From contig NZ_CP067341.1 of the NCBI RefSeq assembly GCF_016638705.1, positions 4,529,501-4,593,500 of the forward strand: a stretch of DNA of 64,000 nucleotides, written 5' to 3'. Each line of letters opens with the position of its first letter. Within the stretch, counting starts at the first letter, position 1. This document shows, one piece after another, positions 36,303 through 44,860 of the stretch. A program made the translations under genes and the position numbers. Source of the DNA: Lysinibacillus agricola. GTDB taxonomy: Bacteria; Bacillota; Bacilli; Bacillales_A; Planococcaceae. Under the pieces are notes generated by a model that was not told the origin of the DNA, made no database searches, and worked only from the letters and a program-made list of their open reading frames with translations.

Positions 36303-36797
36303 TTGATTCATACAGTTAAAGCAGGCGAAACCTTGTCTCAAATAGCTAGAAATTATCGTACGCCGTTATCGTCAATAATTGCTGCAAATCCTGGGATAGA
36401 TCCGAATGTACTTTATATTGGTCAACAAATTGTTATACCTGGGTTTCCTAACCCAAATACAATCCCTTATAGAATAGATATTTCTACTGAAAATCGATGG
36501 CTACGGTTATATAAGGATAATATTCTTCAAAAGCAATACCCGATTGCAGTTGGTAGGATGCTACATGGTACACCTACTGGCAATTTTATAATTATTAATA
36601 AGGCTCCAAATCCTGGTGGTCCGTTTGGGACAATGTGGATGAGTTTATCTAAAGAGCATTACGGTATTCACGGAACTAATAATCCTAGCTCAATCGGTCA
36701 TGCTGTTTCACGAGGCTGTATTCGCATGCATAATCAAGATGTCGAAGAGCTTGCAAGCATTGTCCCAATCGGCACTGGAGTTTTTATTCATCCTTAA
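36303..36797 (+). CDS. ykuD: L,D-transpeptidase with LysM domain, YkuD-like
   Basis: 164 aa, same length as B. subtilis YkuD, a spore-wall L,D-transpeptidase. LysM at 1-47 ([27 protein letters not shown]) binds peptidoglycan. The catalytic domain shows [36 protein letters not shown] (His) and SRGCIRMHN (catalytic Cys). TTG 36303 lies 8 bases after GGAGG; an earlier in-frame TTG would overlap the SD. In Bacillus this gene is expressed late in sporulation in the mother cell. Confidence 0.94.
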   Translation: MIHTVKAGETLSQIARNYRTPLSSIIAANPGIDPNVLYIGQQIVIPGFPNPNTIPYRIDISTENRWLRLYKDNILQKQYPIAVGRMLHGTPTGNFIIINKAPNPGGPFGTMWMSLSKEHYGIHGTNNPSSIGHAVSRGCIRMHNQDVEELASIVPIGTGVFIHP

Positions 36798-36801
36798 AAA
36801 T

Positions 36802-36839
36802 CAACAAGGCTATCTCATAACAAGATAGCCTCATGTTGT
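36802..36839 (+). terminator. Hairpin after ykuD, probable terminator
   Basis: AAGGCTATCT pairs with AGATAGCCT, with CAACA/TGTTG outside. The tail is not a good T-run, so termination strength is uncertain. Confidence 0.5.
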
Positions 36840-36890
36840 TGAAACATGCCAATGAAATTAAAGGTGTCATGTTAAATAAAGTATGACCCT

Positions 36891-37284
36891 TCGTCAAAAC
36901 GAGGGGGTGATTTCCGTTCCGGCTGGGCGCTTTGTAGCTGCCGCTTTGCTTTCGCTACAGAAAACATTTGTTGTTGTTGTTGCTGTCGCTTCGCTTTCGC
37001 ACAGATAAAACATTGTTGCTGTCGCTTCGCTTTCGCACAGAGCAAAGCTTCCTGGGGGCGTCCGATGAGCCGCTTTTGTCGCTGCCGCTACGTTGCACTA
37101 CGCTTTCGCGCAGAAAACATCCGCTTCGCTGCAGGGTCTCAGGCCAACAGATGTTTTTTGCGCGAAAGCCACCGAGGTTGGTCACGAAGGCGTTATCACA
37201 GGATGTGATGCTTTTAGCCTTCGTTCCTCTATTGCTGATCCCCAAGGAGTCACCCAGCCTCCACTCCAATCAACCAATTCACAT
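36891..37284 (+). repeat. MITE-like repeat, copy 9 (largest composite)
   Basis: It begins TTCGTCAAAACGAGGGGGTG, GATTTCCGTTCCGGCTGGGC and ends CCAAGGAGTCACCCAGCCTC, CACTCCAATCAACC. In between, three tandem GCTGTCGCTTCGCTTTCGCA-type modules and a later CGCGCAGAAAACATCCGC to GCGCGAAAGCC block expand it to nearly 400 bp. Neither outer GGCTCATCACC end is well kept. It fills most of 36798-37328. Confidence 0.8.
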
Positions 37285-37328
37285 AGTGTTTGTTTTTCAA
37301 CACTCTTAAAATAACCTCTTAGTGCAAA

Positions 37329-38093
37329 TTAACCTTCACCTCTAGATTGTGCAAGCTTCGATAAATAGTATTGCTCCTCTCTTAGCATATGATCTGCCAT
37401 TGGAGCTGTGAATGTTCCTAATACTTCAGCACTTAACTCCATTTCTTCTAATTCACGTAAAAAGATTTTAAATAATTTCATCTCTATTTCTACATCTTGG
37501 TTAAAGCGATTCAATGCGGGGAATGCGTCTATATTTGAACGCAAATATCCAGTAAGCTCTACCGCTTTTAAATAAAATTGTTCAAAATGTTGGGCAAAGG
37601 TCGTACTTTTTTGCCTCAATCTTCTTTCTACTCCATCTAAATCGTCATGAATGATCCCTGCATGTCCTGATGCATCTAAAAGCCAGACTAAGTGATGATG
37701 TAGCTCATGAAAGATTGGCGGGACTTCGCCTTTCTTTAAGTAGTTAAGAACATTTTGATATTCCTCTAATTCATTCACCATATGGTTGACAAAGGAAGGC
37801 GGTAGATGAATATTAATATTTCCTGTTAATTGACGTCTGAGGATAAGAAATTTAAATTGCTTGAACTGTTCCACAGACTCGTCAACAGTAAGTGAAAAGG
37901 AAACTGCATTAGAAGCATCAAGCGAATTAACATAGGCAAGAAGCTGAGAAAATTGATGAATAAATGAGCTCGCTCTTTTAATATCCTCTTTCTCCGATGG
38001 ATACAATGAATCATGAATAAATTGTCCGTGATCTCTTAATATCCCTAGCCAAAACCTATGTTCAAATACTGCATGCTGAACGTAATTCGACAA
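37329..38093 (-). CDS. DUF2935 domain-containing protein
   Basis: 254 aa, helical, with two similar halves. The first starts YVQHAVFEHRFWLGILRDHGQFI and the second has PPIFHELHHHLVWLLDASGHAGII. Repeated His/Glu-rich helices (EHRFW, DHGQF, ELHHH) resemble ferritin-like or hemerythrin-like metal-binding bundles, which is the DUF2935 pattern. Function unknown; metal binding is inferred. The minus-strand start follows AAAGGAGATGTGACTGTTTG. Confidence 0.88.
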   Translation of the reverse strand: MSNYVQHAVFEHRFWLGILRDHGQFIHDSLYPSEKEDIKRASSFIHQFSQLLAYVNSLDASNAVSFSLTVDESVEQFKQFKFLILRRQLTGNINIHLPPSFVNHMVNELEEYQNVLNYLKKGEVPPIFHELHHHLVWLLDASGHAGIIHDDLDGVERRLRQKSTTFAQHFEQFYLKAVELTGYLRSNIDAFPALNRFNQDVEIEMKLFKIFLRELEEMELSAEVLGTFTAPMADHMLREEQYYLSKLAQSRGEG

Positions 38094-38200
38094 ACAGTCA
38101 CATCTCCTTTGTTCTATACGATTCCTCTATTCTATTCTTCTTGAAAATCTAATATTAATGTTCGGGTGAAAATTCAATCTCCCACTGTCTTTTCGTATAG

Positions 38201-38299
38201 GATGAAACGCTTAAAGCTATACTACATAATGCTGAAGCAACGAAACAAATTCAAATTTCATTTAAAGGTGCATCTATAGTAGTTGACCTTAAAAATTAG
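38201..38299 (+). pseudogene. Possible coding remnant ending in the RNase J ribosome site
   Basis: Between an in-frame TAG (38198-38200) and TAG 38297-38299 the frame reads DETLKAILHNAEATKQIQ, then ISFKGASIVVDLKN, which looks protein-like (amphipathic helix then two strands). There is no ATG, GTG or TTG start inside. The final TAG overlaps the SD of the RNase J gene. It may be the tail of a decayed small gene. Confidence 0.3.
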
Positions 38300-38311
38300 G
38301 AGGGGATATGC

Positions 38312-39985
38312 TTGTCCACAAAAGACAATACATTATCTATTTTCGCCTTAGGTGGCATTAATGAGATTGGCAAAAATATGTATGGAGTGCAGTATGCAAA
38401 CGATATTATAATTATCGACTGTGGTGCTAAGTTTCCAGACGAAAGCTTACTAGGTATTGATTTAATAATCCCTGATATTACGTACTTACAAGAAAATAAA
38501 GAAAAGATTAGAGCCTTAATTGTGACACATGGACATGAGGATCATATTGGTGGAATTCCTTATCTATTAAAAAAAATAAATGTTCCGGTTTATGCGACGC
38601 GTTTTACGCTTGGCTTAATCGAGTTAAAGCTAAAAGAGCATAAGCTTTTAAGAGAGACCGATTTAATAGAAATTCATTCCGATTCATCATTAAATTTCGG
38701 ACAAGCTGATGTTAGTTTCTTTAGAACGAGCCATAGTATACCTGATTGCTTGGGGATCGTTATTAATACACCTGAAGGAAATATAGTGCACACTGGCGAT
38801 TTTAAATTTGATTTAACGCCTGTAAATAATCAATTTGCAGATATTCATAAGATGTCTGAAATAGGATCAAAAGGCGTACTGGTGCTTATCTCTGAAAGTA
38901 CGAATGCTGAACGACCTGGGTTAACTCCATCAGAGCAGCTTGTCGGTAATCATATTGAGGATGCATTTTTACATGCCGAACGCAAAATCGTTATCTCCAC
39001 TTTTGCTTCTAATGTTAATCGCATACAACAAATTGTAAATGCAGCGATTGCTACAAATAGAAAGCTTGCATTACTTGGGCGTAGTATGGTGAATGTTGTA
39101 GATGTGGCACTTGAGCGAGGATATTTAGACGTTCCAGAGGACATGTTAATTGATGCTCGTGAGGTTAAATATCTCCCACCTGAAGAAATTGTTGTACTCT
39201 GTACGGGTAGTCAGGGTGAGCCATTAGCTGCACTCTCTCGCCTAGCAAATGGCAACCATCGCGAAGTAAAAATTTTGCCTGATGACACAGTTATTTTTGC
39301 CTCATCGCCTATTCCAGGGAATGAGAAGAGTGTTTCACGAATCGTTAACAACTTATTCCAACTAGGTGCAAAGGTTATTTATGGCTCCTCCAGCCACACA
39401 GGTATGCATGTTTCAGGACATGGTTATCAGGAAGATTTAAAACTAATGCTTACACTAATGAAACCCAAATTTTTCATTCCGATTCATGGTGAATTTCGTA
39501 TGTTACATCAACATCGTTTGCTAGCTGAGTCCGTTGGTGTCATAAGAGGACATACGTTTATTGTGAAAAATGGGGATGTTGTTGATATTGAAAATGCAAT
39601 GGCTAGACAAACACGTAAAATTCCATCAGGTGATACGTATGTCGACGGTATTGGTATCGGTGAAGTCGAAGGAATTGTCTTACGCGATCGCAAACAGCTT
39701 TCAGAAGACGGTATGCTTGTCATCGTTTTAACACTAAATAAGGTAGAAGGTTCCCTTATTTCAGAACCTGATACAATTTCACGAGGCTTTGTTTATGCCA
39801 AAGACTTTGAGGACCTTTTGAACAAAGTAAATATTCTCGTCAAAGAAACCGTAAATGAGCTCCAGGAAGAAGGTAAGCAGCAAATACATGTCTTAAAAAG
39901 AGAGATCAAAAGAGCTGTCGGCCAATATCTTTTTTCACAAACAAAAAGAAAACCAATGATTTTACCTATAATTATCGAAATTTAA
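38312..39985 (+). CDS. Ribonuclease J (J1 type)
   Basis: 557 aa. RNase J matures and degrades RNA in the cytoplasm, with 5'-exo and endonuclease activity. The metallo-beta-lactamase motif THGHEDHIGG is complete (H73, H75, D77, H78), as in catalytic J1, unlike J2 which lacks it. Further motifs are HTGDFKFD, STFASNVNRIQQ, VLCTGSQGEP, SSSHTGMHVSGHG and FIPIHGEFRML. TTG 38312 is used because TAGGAGGGG lies 8 bases upstream; the ATG at 38308 is out of frame. It may be an additional paralogue. Confidence 0.92.
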   Translation: MSTKDNTLSIFALGGINEIGKNMYGVQYANDIIIIDCGAKFPDESLLGIDLIIPDITYLQENKEKIRALIVTHGHEDHIGGIPYLLKKINVPVYATRFTLGLIELKLKEHKLLRETDLIEIHSDSSLNFGQADVSFFRTSHSIPDCLGIVINTPEGNIVHTGDFKFDLTPVNNQFADIHKMSEIGSKGVLVLISESTNAERPGLTPSEQLVGNHIEDAFLHAERKIVISTFASNVNRIQQIVNAAIATNRKLALLGRSMVNVVDVALERGYLDVPEDMLIDAREVKYLPPEEIVVLCTGSQGEPLAALSRLANGNHREVKILPDDTVIFASSPIPGNEKSVSRIVNNLFQLGAKVIYGSSSHTGMHVSGHGYQEDLKLMLTLMKPKFFIPIHGEFRMLHQHRLLAESVGVIRGHTFIVKNGDVVDIENAMARQTRKIPSGDTYVDGIGIGEVEGIVLRDRKQLSEDGMLVIVLTLNKVEGSLISEPDTISRGFVYAKDFEDLLNKVNILVKETVNELQEEGKQQIHVLKREIKRAVGQYLFSQTKRKPMILPIIIEI

Positions 39986-39988
39986 AAA

Positions 39989-40023
39989 AGTCGGTGTGAG
40001 GGATTTTTCCCCTTACACCGACT
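39989..40023 (+). terminator. Terminator after the RNase J gene
   Basis: AGTCGGTGTGAGG pairs with CCTTACACCGACT around TTTTT. The trailing T-run is short. Confidence 0.75.
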
Positions 40024-40155
40024 AAATTCATTGTATCTCGCCTTAACTACCCGTAAAATCAGTGAGGATGAAGAAAACCCCTCTGATTAAAGTTTCACTT
40101 TATGGATTGCTCAATCTTCTTTAAAAGTCCTGGCTCTTGTATTTCTTTATAGAGC

Positions 40156-40773
40156 TCACCCTTGGAAAATTTTATGAAGCATAACATTGTAAAGATACTG
40201 AACCTGATCAAATCCATGATGTAAATTTTTCGAGTGATTTTCTATCTGCATCGAAAAATTGTCAAAATGCTGTGGTAGCCCCTCTACCGCTGTCATCAAT
40301 GACTCTTTATTTTTTAATAAAAGCTGAATCGTATTTAAAAGTCTTACCATTTTAAGTTGGATATCAATCATCGGAACATCAATGGGTATATGGTGCAAAT
40401 GATGCCATTCTTTATACCATTTGAGAAAGTGAAATAAATAATCACTTAAAATAATTGTTTCATTTGGAATAATAGCCACGACATCATTTGCAACACATAC
40501 TTCATTTTCACATTGATATATATATTTATTTGTTTCCCTCAATTTAGCTTTAGTAAGAATGATGGTTTTAGCCGGTACTGGTGCATACTTAAAATCTTTT
40601 TTAAATGTAATATTAATCTTTGGTATTTGTTCAATATCACCATTTAGCATTAACTGTTTTAAATATTTTGCTGTAATTAAGGGTAATCCGACATTTGTAA
40701 AATTCTTCTTCATCGGTACTATTTTCCCCTTTTCTATTTTAGCAACTTCATCTAATCGATAACGCTTTACCAT
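40156..40773 (-). CDS. Orphan HsdS-like protein with a single target-recognition-type domain
   Basis: 205 aa. The layout resembles half of a type I restriction specificity subunit: RLDEVAKIEKGKIVPM at the start, a strand-rich middle (APVPAKTIILTKAKLR), IPIDVPMIDIQLKMVRLLNTI in the place of the usual IPLPPLEEQxxI, then a helical tail. Full HsdS has two such units and about 400 aa. No hsdM or hsdR is present. ATG 40773 follows GGAGG by 8 bases. An XRE regulator is divergent from it. It could be a remnant or a stand-alone DNA-binding protein. Confidence 0.65.
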   Translation of the reverse strand: MVKRYRLDEVAKIEKGKIVPMKKNFTNVGLPLITAKYLKQLMLNGDIEQIPKINITFKKDFKYAPVPAKTIILTKAKLRETNKYIYQCENEVCVANDVVAIIPNETIILSDYLFHFLKWYKEWHHLHHIPIDVPMIDIQLKMVRLLNTIQLLLKNKESLMTAVEGLPQHFDNFSMQIENHSKNLHHGFDQVQYLYNVMLHKIFQG

Positions 40774-40913
40774 GCCTGAATCCTCCATCCTTAACTTAGT
40801 TATATATACTCTAAAACAAGCCACTGACGAATCATCAACACTGTTTTCCATAAGCCTTTTCTCTTAAAAAAACTTCCCACTAATAATTGTACCATTTTAC
40901 AGTAACATTATCC

Positions 40914-40933
40914 CTATTATACCACTATAATAG
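40914..40933. promoter_or_regulatory. Palindrome with opposed -10 boxes between the HsdS-like and XRE genes
   Basis: CTATTATA-CCAC-TATAATAG is a perfect 8+8 bp inverted repeat. The right arm gives TATAAT on the plus strand toward the XRE gene, the left arm gives TATAAT on the minus strand toward the HsdS-like gene. It is a likely operator for the XRE protein and a shared promoter core. Confidence 0.6.
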
Positions 40934-40984
40934 TATAGGCATTTTTAATGTTTTTCACTAGCTTTTTACATAGAGGTGAATCAT

Positions 40985-41374
40985 ATGTCAGACTTTTTAA
41001 AGCTAGTAGGTGAACAACTCCGTATTATTAGGGTATCCAAGGGGCTTAGTCAGGAAGAAGTGGCAGAAAGAACAGGGAAGTTAGGTTTTAGTAAAGGACG
41101 AATCTCAAATATTGAGCATGGGCAATCTAATATCACATTGAGCACTTTAGAAACGCTGATAAAAGCATTAGACATTGCCCCTGAGGAGGTTTTTAACTTT
41201 CAAAAATTATCTGGTGTTACTGATATTGAAGAAAAGAACCTTGTGCTTGACATACATCGATCAGTATTAAGGGAGCGCAATTTAGACGAGGTAAAATACG
41301 TAGTACGTATTACGAAGGATTTTTTAGATACTATTGATTCACAATCAAAGAAAAACAGCTCCAATAATCAATGA
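40985..41374 (+). CDS. XRE-family transcriptional regulator
   Basis: 130 aa. The N-terminal helix-turn-helix (about 5-65) reads VGEQLRIIRVSKGLSQEEVAE, SKGRISNIEHGQSNITLSTL; the C-terminal half (NLVLDIHRSVLRERNLDEV) is a helical dimer-type region without known ligand motif. ATG 40985 lies 8 bases after GAGGTG. It probably binds the palindrome just upstream, controlling itself and the divergent HsdS-like gene. Confidence 0.88.
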   Translation: MSDFLKLVGEQLRIIRVSKGLSQEEVAERTGKLGFSKGRISNIEHGQSNITLSTLETLIKALDIAPEEVFNFQKLSGVTDIEEKNLVLDIHRSVLRERNLDEVKYVVRITKDFLDTIDSQSKKNSSNNQ

Positions 41375-41389
41375 CGTTGGAGCTGTTTT
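41352..41389 (+). terminator. Terminator after the XRE gene
   Basis: AAAACAGCTCCAA pairs with TTGGAGCTGTTTT and overlaps the end of the gene. Confidence 0.88.
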
Positions 41390-41482
41390 GACAGCCAGCT
41401 AGAAAATATTTTTCGATAATTCTTGATACACTGCCAGTTGTATTGATTAACCATTTTTTATCCATCCTAATTAATTAGAAGT

Positions 41483-41580
41483 CTGATTCCCGCTACGGGC
41501 TACTCGCTTTCCTGCGGGAAGCTTTGCTCTGCGACGAAAGCGAAGCGACAGGAGCACTTGAGTAGCCCTACGCCAATCAG
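41483..41580. repeat. Second repeat type, CTGATT...AATCAG
   Basis: The ends are imperfectly inverted: CTGATTCCCG...GGGCTACTC on the left and GAGTAGCCC...AATCAG on the right. Inside are CTTTCCTGCGGGAAGC and ACGAAAGCGAAGCGACAGG, a module shared with the other repeats. No coding capacity. Confidence 0.65.
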
Positions 41581-41699
41581 TTAAAAATGGCAATATATTT
41601 GTCAAAATAGCAATAAAAAAATCCTTTTATCGCTCAATAATAAACCTATTTTTTCCTAATCAACACAGCTAATACACTGCTTTAATACGATTAATCTCC

Positions 41700-41742
41700 A
41701 CCTCCATATGGCATATGTTTTAACAAATGTCTATGATGAGCC
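41700..41742 (+). repeat. MITE-like repeat, right-end fragment
   Basis: CATATGGCATATGTTTTAAC, AAATGTCTATGATGAGCC match the right-hand third of copies 3, 6 and 7. The rest of this copy is missing. The remaining bases of 41375-41818 hold the second repeat type and nothing else evident. Confidence 0.65.
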
Positions 41743-41778
41743 TATTTTATAATGGTGGCATGTCATTGTTTTGACCAT

Positions 41779-41812
41779 AAAAAAATCCATTTAGTCTAAA
41801 ACCAAATGGATC
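41779..41812 (-). terminator. Terminator after the radical SAM gene
   Basis: ATCCATTT pairs with AAATGGAT; the minus strand continues TTTTTTT. Confidence 0.82.
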
Positions 41813-41818
41813 TGTCTA

Positions 41819-42721
41819 TTACATTCCAAATTTTTGACGATAGCCGCATTTTCTACATAACTCTTCGACTGCTTCTCTGCGTGAAAATCCGTCGACAATA
41901 TTATTTGCACGTTCTCCTTGAACAATGTCTGTGAAAGATTTCTCATTCACATTCCCCAAATTAATAACGCCCTCACCATCAAGACAGCAAGGCACTACTG
42001 TACCATCCACTAAAATAGCTGCCTGGCTTCGCAGTGCATGGCAAAAGCCTTTGCCTTCATCCTCAGGCTCAAGCAAGCTCGGCCATCTAAATTCATGATC
42101 CTGATTTAAATAAATATTATTAGCAATCTTTACACCTTTACCGGGCTGCACTTTTTCTTCGATACGATAATCAAGATTATATTCATTTTCTAGAATTTCG
42201 AGCGTTTCACGATTTCTCCGTGCCGCAATATCCGATACTTGATCCCTTTGTAAATTCCATAAACGATATGAAATAATCGTATTATAATCTTTTGAATCAC
42301 GCACAAAATCTAATATATCCCCTAAGTATTTCTCACGATTTTCCGATCCCTCATGACCGTCGAAACTATGCAATGAAAAATTGATTTGGCGTAAGGCTGG
42401 TTTCCCTAGTATCTTTTCACGATTCTTTTTGATCAGTGTACCGTTCGTTGTAATATTAACTTTAAAACCCTTTTCATGTGCTGCGTCAAGCAGCTGATCA
42501 ATACGCGGGTGTAAAAGCGGCTCTCCTTTTACATGCAAATAAATATATTTCGTATGAGGACGTATTTCATCCAATATTTTATTAAATTGTTCTACTTTAA
42601 TAAGTCCCTTTGCACGAGCAGTTGGCGGACAAAAGCTACATGCTAAATTACAGACACTCGTTATTTCTATATAAACCTTTTTAAATGTTCTCAACGTTAA
42701 TTCACCGTTCCAGTTCTTCAT
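41819..42721 (-). CDS. Radical SAM/SPASM domain protein
   Basis: 300 aa. The 4Fe-4S motif CNLACSFC near residue 23 binds S-adenosylmethionine. GEPLLHP, ITTNGTLI and SLHSFDG are typical of the radical SAM barrel. The C-terminus (FCHALRSQAAILVDGTVVPCC, LGNV, CRKCGYR) is a SPASM/twitch-type auxiliary cluster region. SPASM enzymes often modify peptides or proteins; the substrate is unknown. A small Asn/Gly-rich gene is divergent upstream. Confidence 0.88.
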   Translation of the reverse strand: MKNWNGELTLRTFKKVYIEITSVCNLACSFCPPTARAKGLIKVEQFNKILDEIRPHTKYIYLHVKGEPLLHPRIDQLLDAAHEKGFKVNITTNGTLIKKNREKILGKPALRQINFSLHSFDGHEGSENREKYLGDILDFVRDSKDYNTIISYRLWNLQRDQVSDIAARRNRETLEILENEYNLDYRIEEKVQPGKGVKIANNIYLNQDHEFRWPSLLEPEDEGKGFCHALRSQAAILVDGTVVPCCLDGEGVINLGNVNEKSFTDIVQGERANNIVDGFSRREAVEELCRKCGYRQKFGM

Positions 42722-42867
42722 ATATTCAAATCCTATTCATTTTAACAAATTTTACGATAAGGAACAGTTTTTCAGTCTCCTTCCCCTCACATTATTTATA
42801 CATCTTAGGGCTACATGAACAAGTAAGCTTGAGAAAGATTAATAACTTAATAGTAATGGTGAAAATT

Positions 42868-43155
42868 ATGCCTGATAATGAACCTTCAAAGGATCCATCT
42901 AAAAATCATATTACCATCAATCTTACTATTAATATTGGCAATAAAGAAATCCATTTTGAACAACGGGCTGAAGATAGGGAACAAATCAATAAGGATGTAG
43001 GTACTAATGCCAACCAAGGCGGTCAAAATGCACTAAACGGCAGTCATACTAGAAACGTAAATTCTCAATTCGCAGATGGAAACGGCAGAAGCGGTATTGC
43101 TGGTGAGGTTGAAAATGAGTCCTCTCCATTGTTAGATGAAAATAAAAACGACTAA
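42868..43155 (+). CDS. Small acidic Asn/Gly-rich hypothetical protein
   Basis: 95 aa from ATG 42868. The start PSKNHITINLTINIGNKEIHF looks like beta-strands; the rest is rich in Asn, Gly, Glu and Gln, without Cys or membrane segments. The SD is weak (GGTG), and earlier in-frame ATGs exist (42856 and further upstream), so the start is uncertain. It is divergent from the radical SAM gene; a repeat follows right after the stop. No family recognised. Confidence 0.45.
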   Translation: MPDNEPSKDPSKNHITINLTINIGNKEIHFEQRAEDREQINKDVGTNANQGGQNALNGSHTRNVNSQFADGNGRSGIAGEVENESSPLLDENKND

Positions 43156-43162
43156 AGTTTTT

Positions 43163-43309
43163 GGGCTCATCGAACGCCCCCAGGAAGCTTTGCTCTGTGC
43201 GAATGCGACAGCAACAACAACAACAAATGTTTTCTGTAGCGAAAGCAAAGCGGCAGCTACAAAGCGCCCAGTCGGAGCGGAAATCAACCCCACGTTATGG
43301 CGATAGGCC
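43163..43309 (-). repeat. MITE-like repeat, copy 10
   Basis: It reads GGGCTCATCGAACGCCCCCA, CAACAACAACAACAAATG with GCGAAAGCAAAGCGGCAGC, then GCGCCCAGTCGGAGCGGAAA and CCCCACGTTATGGCGATAGG. It is the reverse of the core with nested CTTTCGC modules, and only one clear family end. Confidence 0.78.
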
Positions 43310-43324
43310 TTTATTTGAAACAGC

Positions 43325-43375
43325 AAAAAACTTCTATCTGTAAAAATATTTCATACCAACAGATAGAAGTTTTTT
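43325..43375 (-). terminator. Terminator after spoVR
   Basis: AAAAAACTTCTATCTG pairs with CAGATAGAAGTTTTTT; it follows the spoVR stop on the minus strand. Confidence 0.88.
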
Positions 43376-43403
43376 GTTTTGTTATCCACCAAGGAATCAC
43401 GCC

Positions 43404-44804
43404 TCACACATTGCGTTTATAATTTTTTGTACCATCATATGAATAAAGCAATGGCTTTCCATCTACATATGTTTCTAAATGCACAGGACGACCCCATAGC
43501 TGATAAATATATGGCAAAACGTTTTCTAAATAGTGTGGATCGAGCTCCATTCCTTCAAAACCATGCACTAAATAGAGCTCTCCGTTGCGAAGGTAATCCC
43601 CATTTTTAACAACGATATATGGGAATCCCCCGTTAACACGCATCGATACGAGCTGATCTCGTACCATTTCATAATCCTTATCTGTAATACGGTATTCATT
43701 GCCCTTTTTCTGGAACAAATAAAGATCCTCTTGCTTCGCTAAATCCTTCGTTAAGTAGTTGCGGATAAAGGAGATATCCGACTCTACCTCTCTTACCTCA
43801 TACATTTTCTCTCGGCCTGAGTTCGGTTGAACACCTAGCTTTCTCATCTCTTCTGTTGGATGATTATAGCGGTTTTCAATATCCTCAAAAATTTTCACGC
43901 CAAGGTAATAAGGATTAATGGTTGTTTTTGAAGGCTGCACAACACCTGCATTTAATTTCGCAAATTCAATCGTCTCCGCTGTTGTTAGCTTAAGCTCACG
44001 CATTATACGTTGATGCCAAAAAGAAGCCCAGCCTTCATTCATAATTTTCGTCTCTAATTGTGGCCAAAAATAAAGCATTTCCTCACGCATCATCGTTAAT
44101 ATATCTCTCTGCCAGTCCTCCAATTCTCGACTGTGCTCCTCTAAAAATAGCAATAAATCTTTTTCTGGCTTTGGCGGGAAGTTCTTTATTTTTCGCCTTA
44201 TCGATTTATACTCTTTTTCCTTATCATCTAAACTCCATAGATCATCATACGGTGATTTCGCTGGAAGAATGTCTTCTTCAAGTTCCTCCGTATTCCAAGG
44301 CAATTTTGGTCGTAAAAGTGATGGATCGATATGCTCCTGAATCGCTAATACCGCATCTAAAAACTGTTCGACCTCATCCTTTCCATATTCCCTTTCGTAG
44401 CCGGCTATCCGTTCAGCTGTTGCAGTCATGCTCTCAACCATATCTCTTCGAGTATTGGAGAAGCGTACATTATTTTTAAAGAAATCGCAGTGCGCCAATA
44501 CATGCGCAATAATTAATTTATTTTGTGTTAACGTATTTGTATCGAGTAAAAATGCATAGCATGGATTTGAGTTAATCACTAGCTCATAAATTTGGCTTAG
44601 TCCTAAATCATATTGAAGCTTCATTTTATGAAATTGTTTCCCGAAGCTCCAATGCGAAAATCGAGTAGGCATGCCATATGCGCCAAACGTATAAATAATA
44701 TCCGCTGGACAAATTTCATAGCGCATTGGAAAGAAATCTAAGCCAAAGCTTGAAGCAATTTCTGTAATTTCATCAATCGCTCGTTGAAGCTCTTTCATCT
44801 CCAT
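43404..44804 (-). CDS. spoVR: SpoVR family sporulation protein
   Basis: 466 aa, matching SpoVR of B. subtilis (about 468), which is needed for normal spore cortex. Hallmarks: [59 protein letters not shown] and [17 protein letters not shown] 44804 follows AAAGGAGGGGGCGGAAAA. It lies downstream of yhbH and prkA on the same strand with a 56-bp gap to yhbH, suggesting one functional group. In enteric bacteria SpoVR-like, YhbH-like and PrkA-like proteins also form one cluster. Confidence 0.95.
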   Translation of the reverse strand: MEMKELQRAIDEITEIASSFGLDFFPMRYEICPADIIYTFGAYGMPTRFSHWSFGKQFHKMKLQYDLGLSQIYELVINSNPCYAFLLDTNTLTQNKLIIAHVLAHCDFFKNNVRFSNTRRDMVESMTATAERIAGYEREYGKDEVEQFLDAVLAIQEHIDPSLLRPKLPWNTEELEEDILPAKSPYDDLWSLDDKEKEYKSIRRKIKNFPPKPEKDLLLFLEEHSRELEDWQRDILTMMREEMLYFWPQLETKIMNEGWASFWHQRIMRELKLTTAETIEFAKLNAGVVQPSKTTINPYYLGVKIFEDIENRYNHPTEEMRKLGVQPNSGREKMYEVREVESDISFIRNYLTKDLAKQEDLYLFQKKGNEYRITDKDYEMVRDQLVSMRVNGGFPYIVVKNGDYLRNGELYLVHGFEGMELDPHYLENVLPYIYQLWGRPVHLETYVDGKPLLYSYDGTKNYKRNV

Positions 44805-44860
44805 TTTTCCGCCCCCTCCTTTGAACATAATTACTTACCATGATTCAACCTCGTTACCAT

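Noticed and set aside
36955..37314. Several Arg/Ser-rich frames
   Set aside because: Translations of the composite repeat; they share stretches with frames at 16606-16999 only because of the repeat.
38308..38330. ATG at 38308 as start of the RNase J gene
   Set aside because: Out of frame with the protein; TTG 38312 is in frame and has the right distance from TAGGAGGGG.
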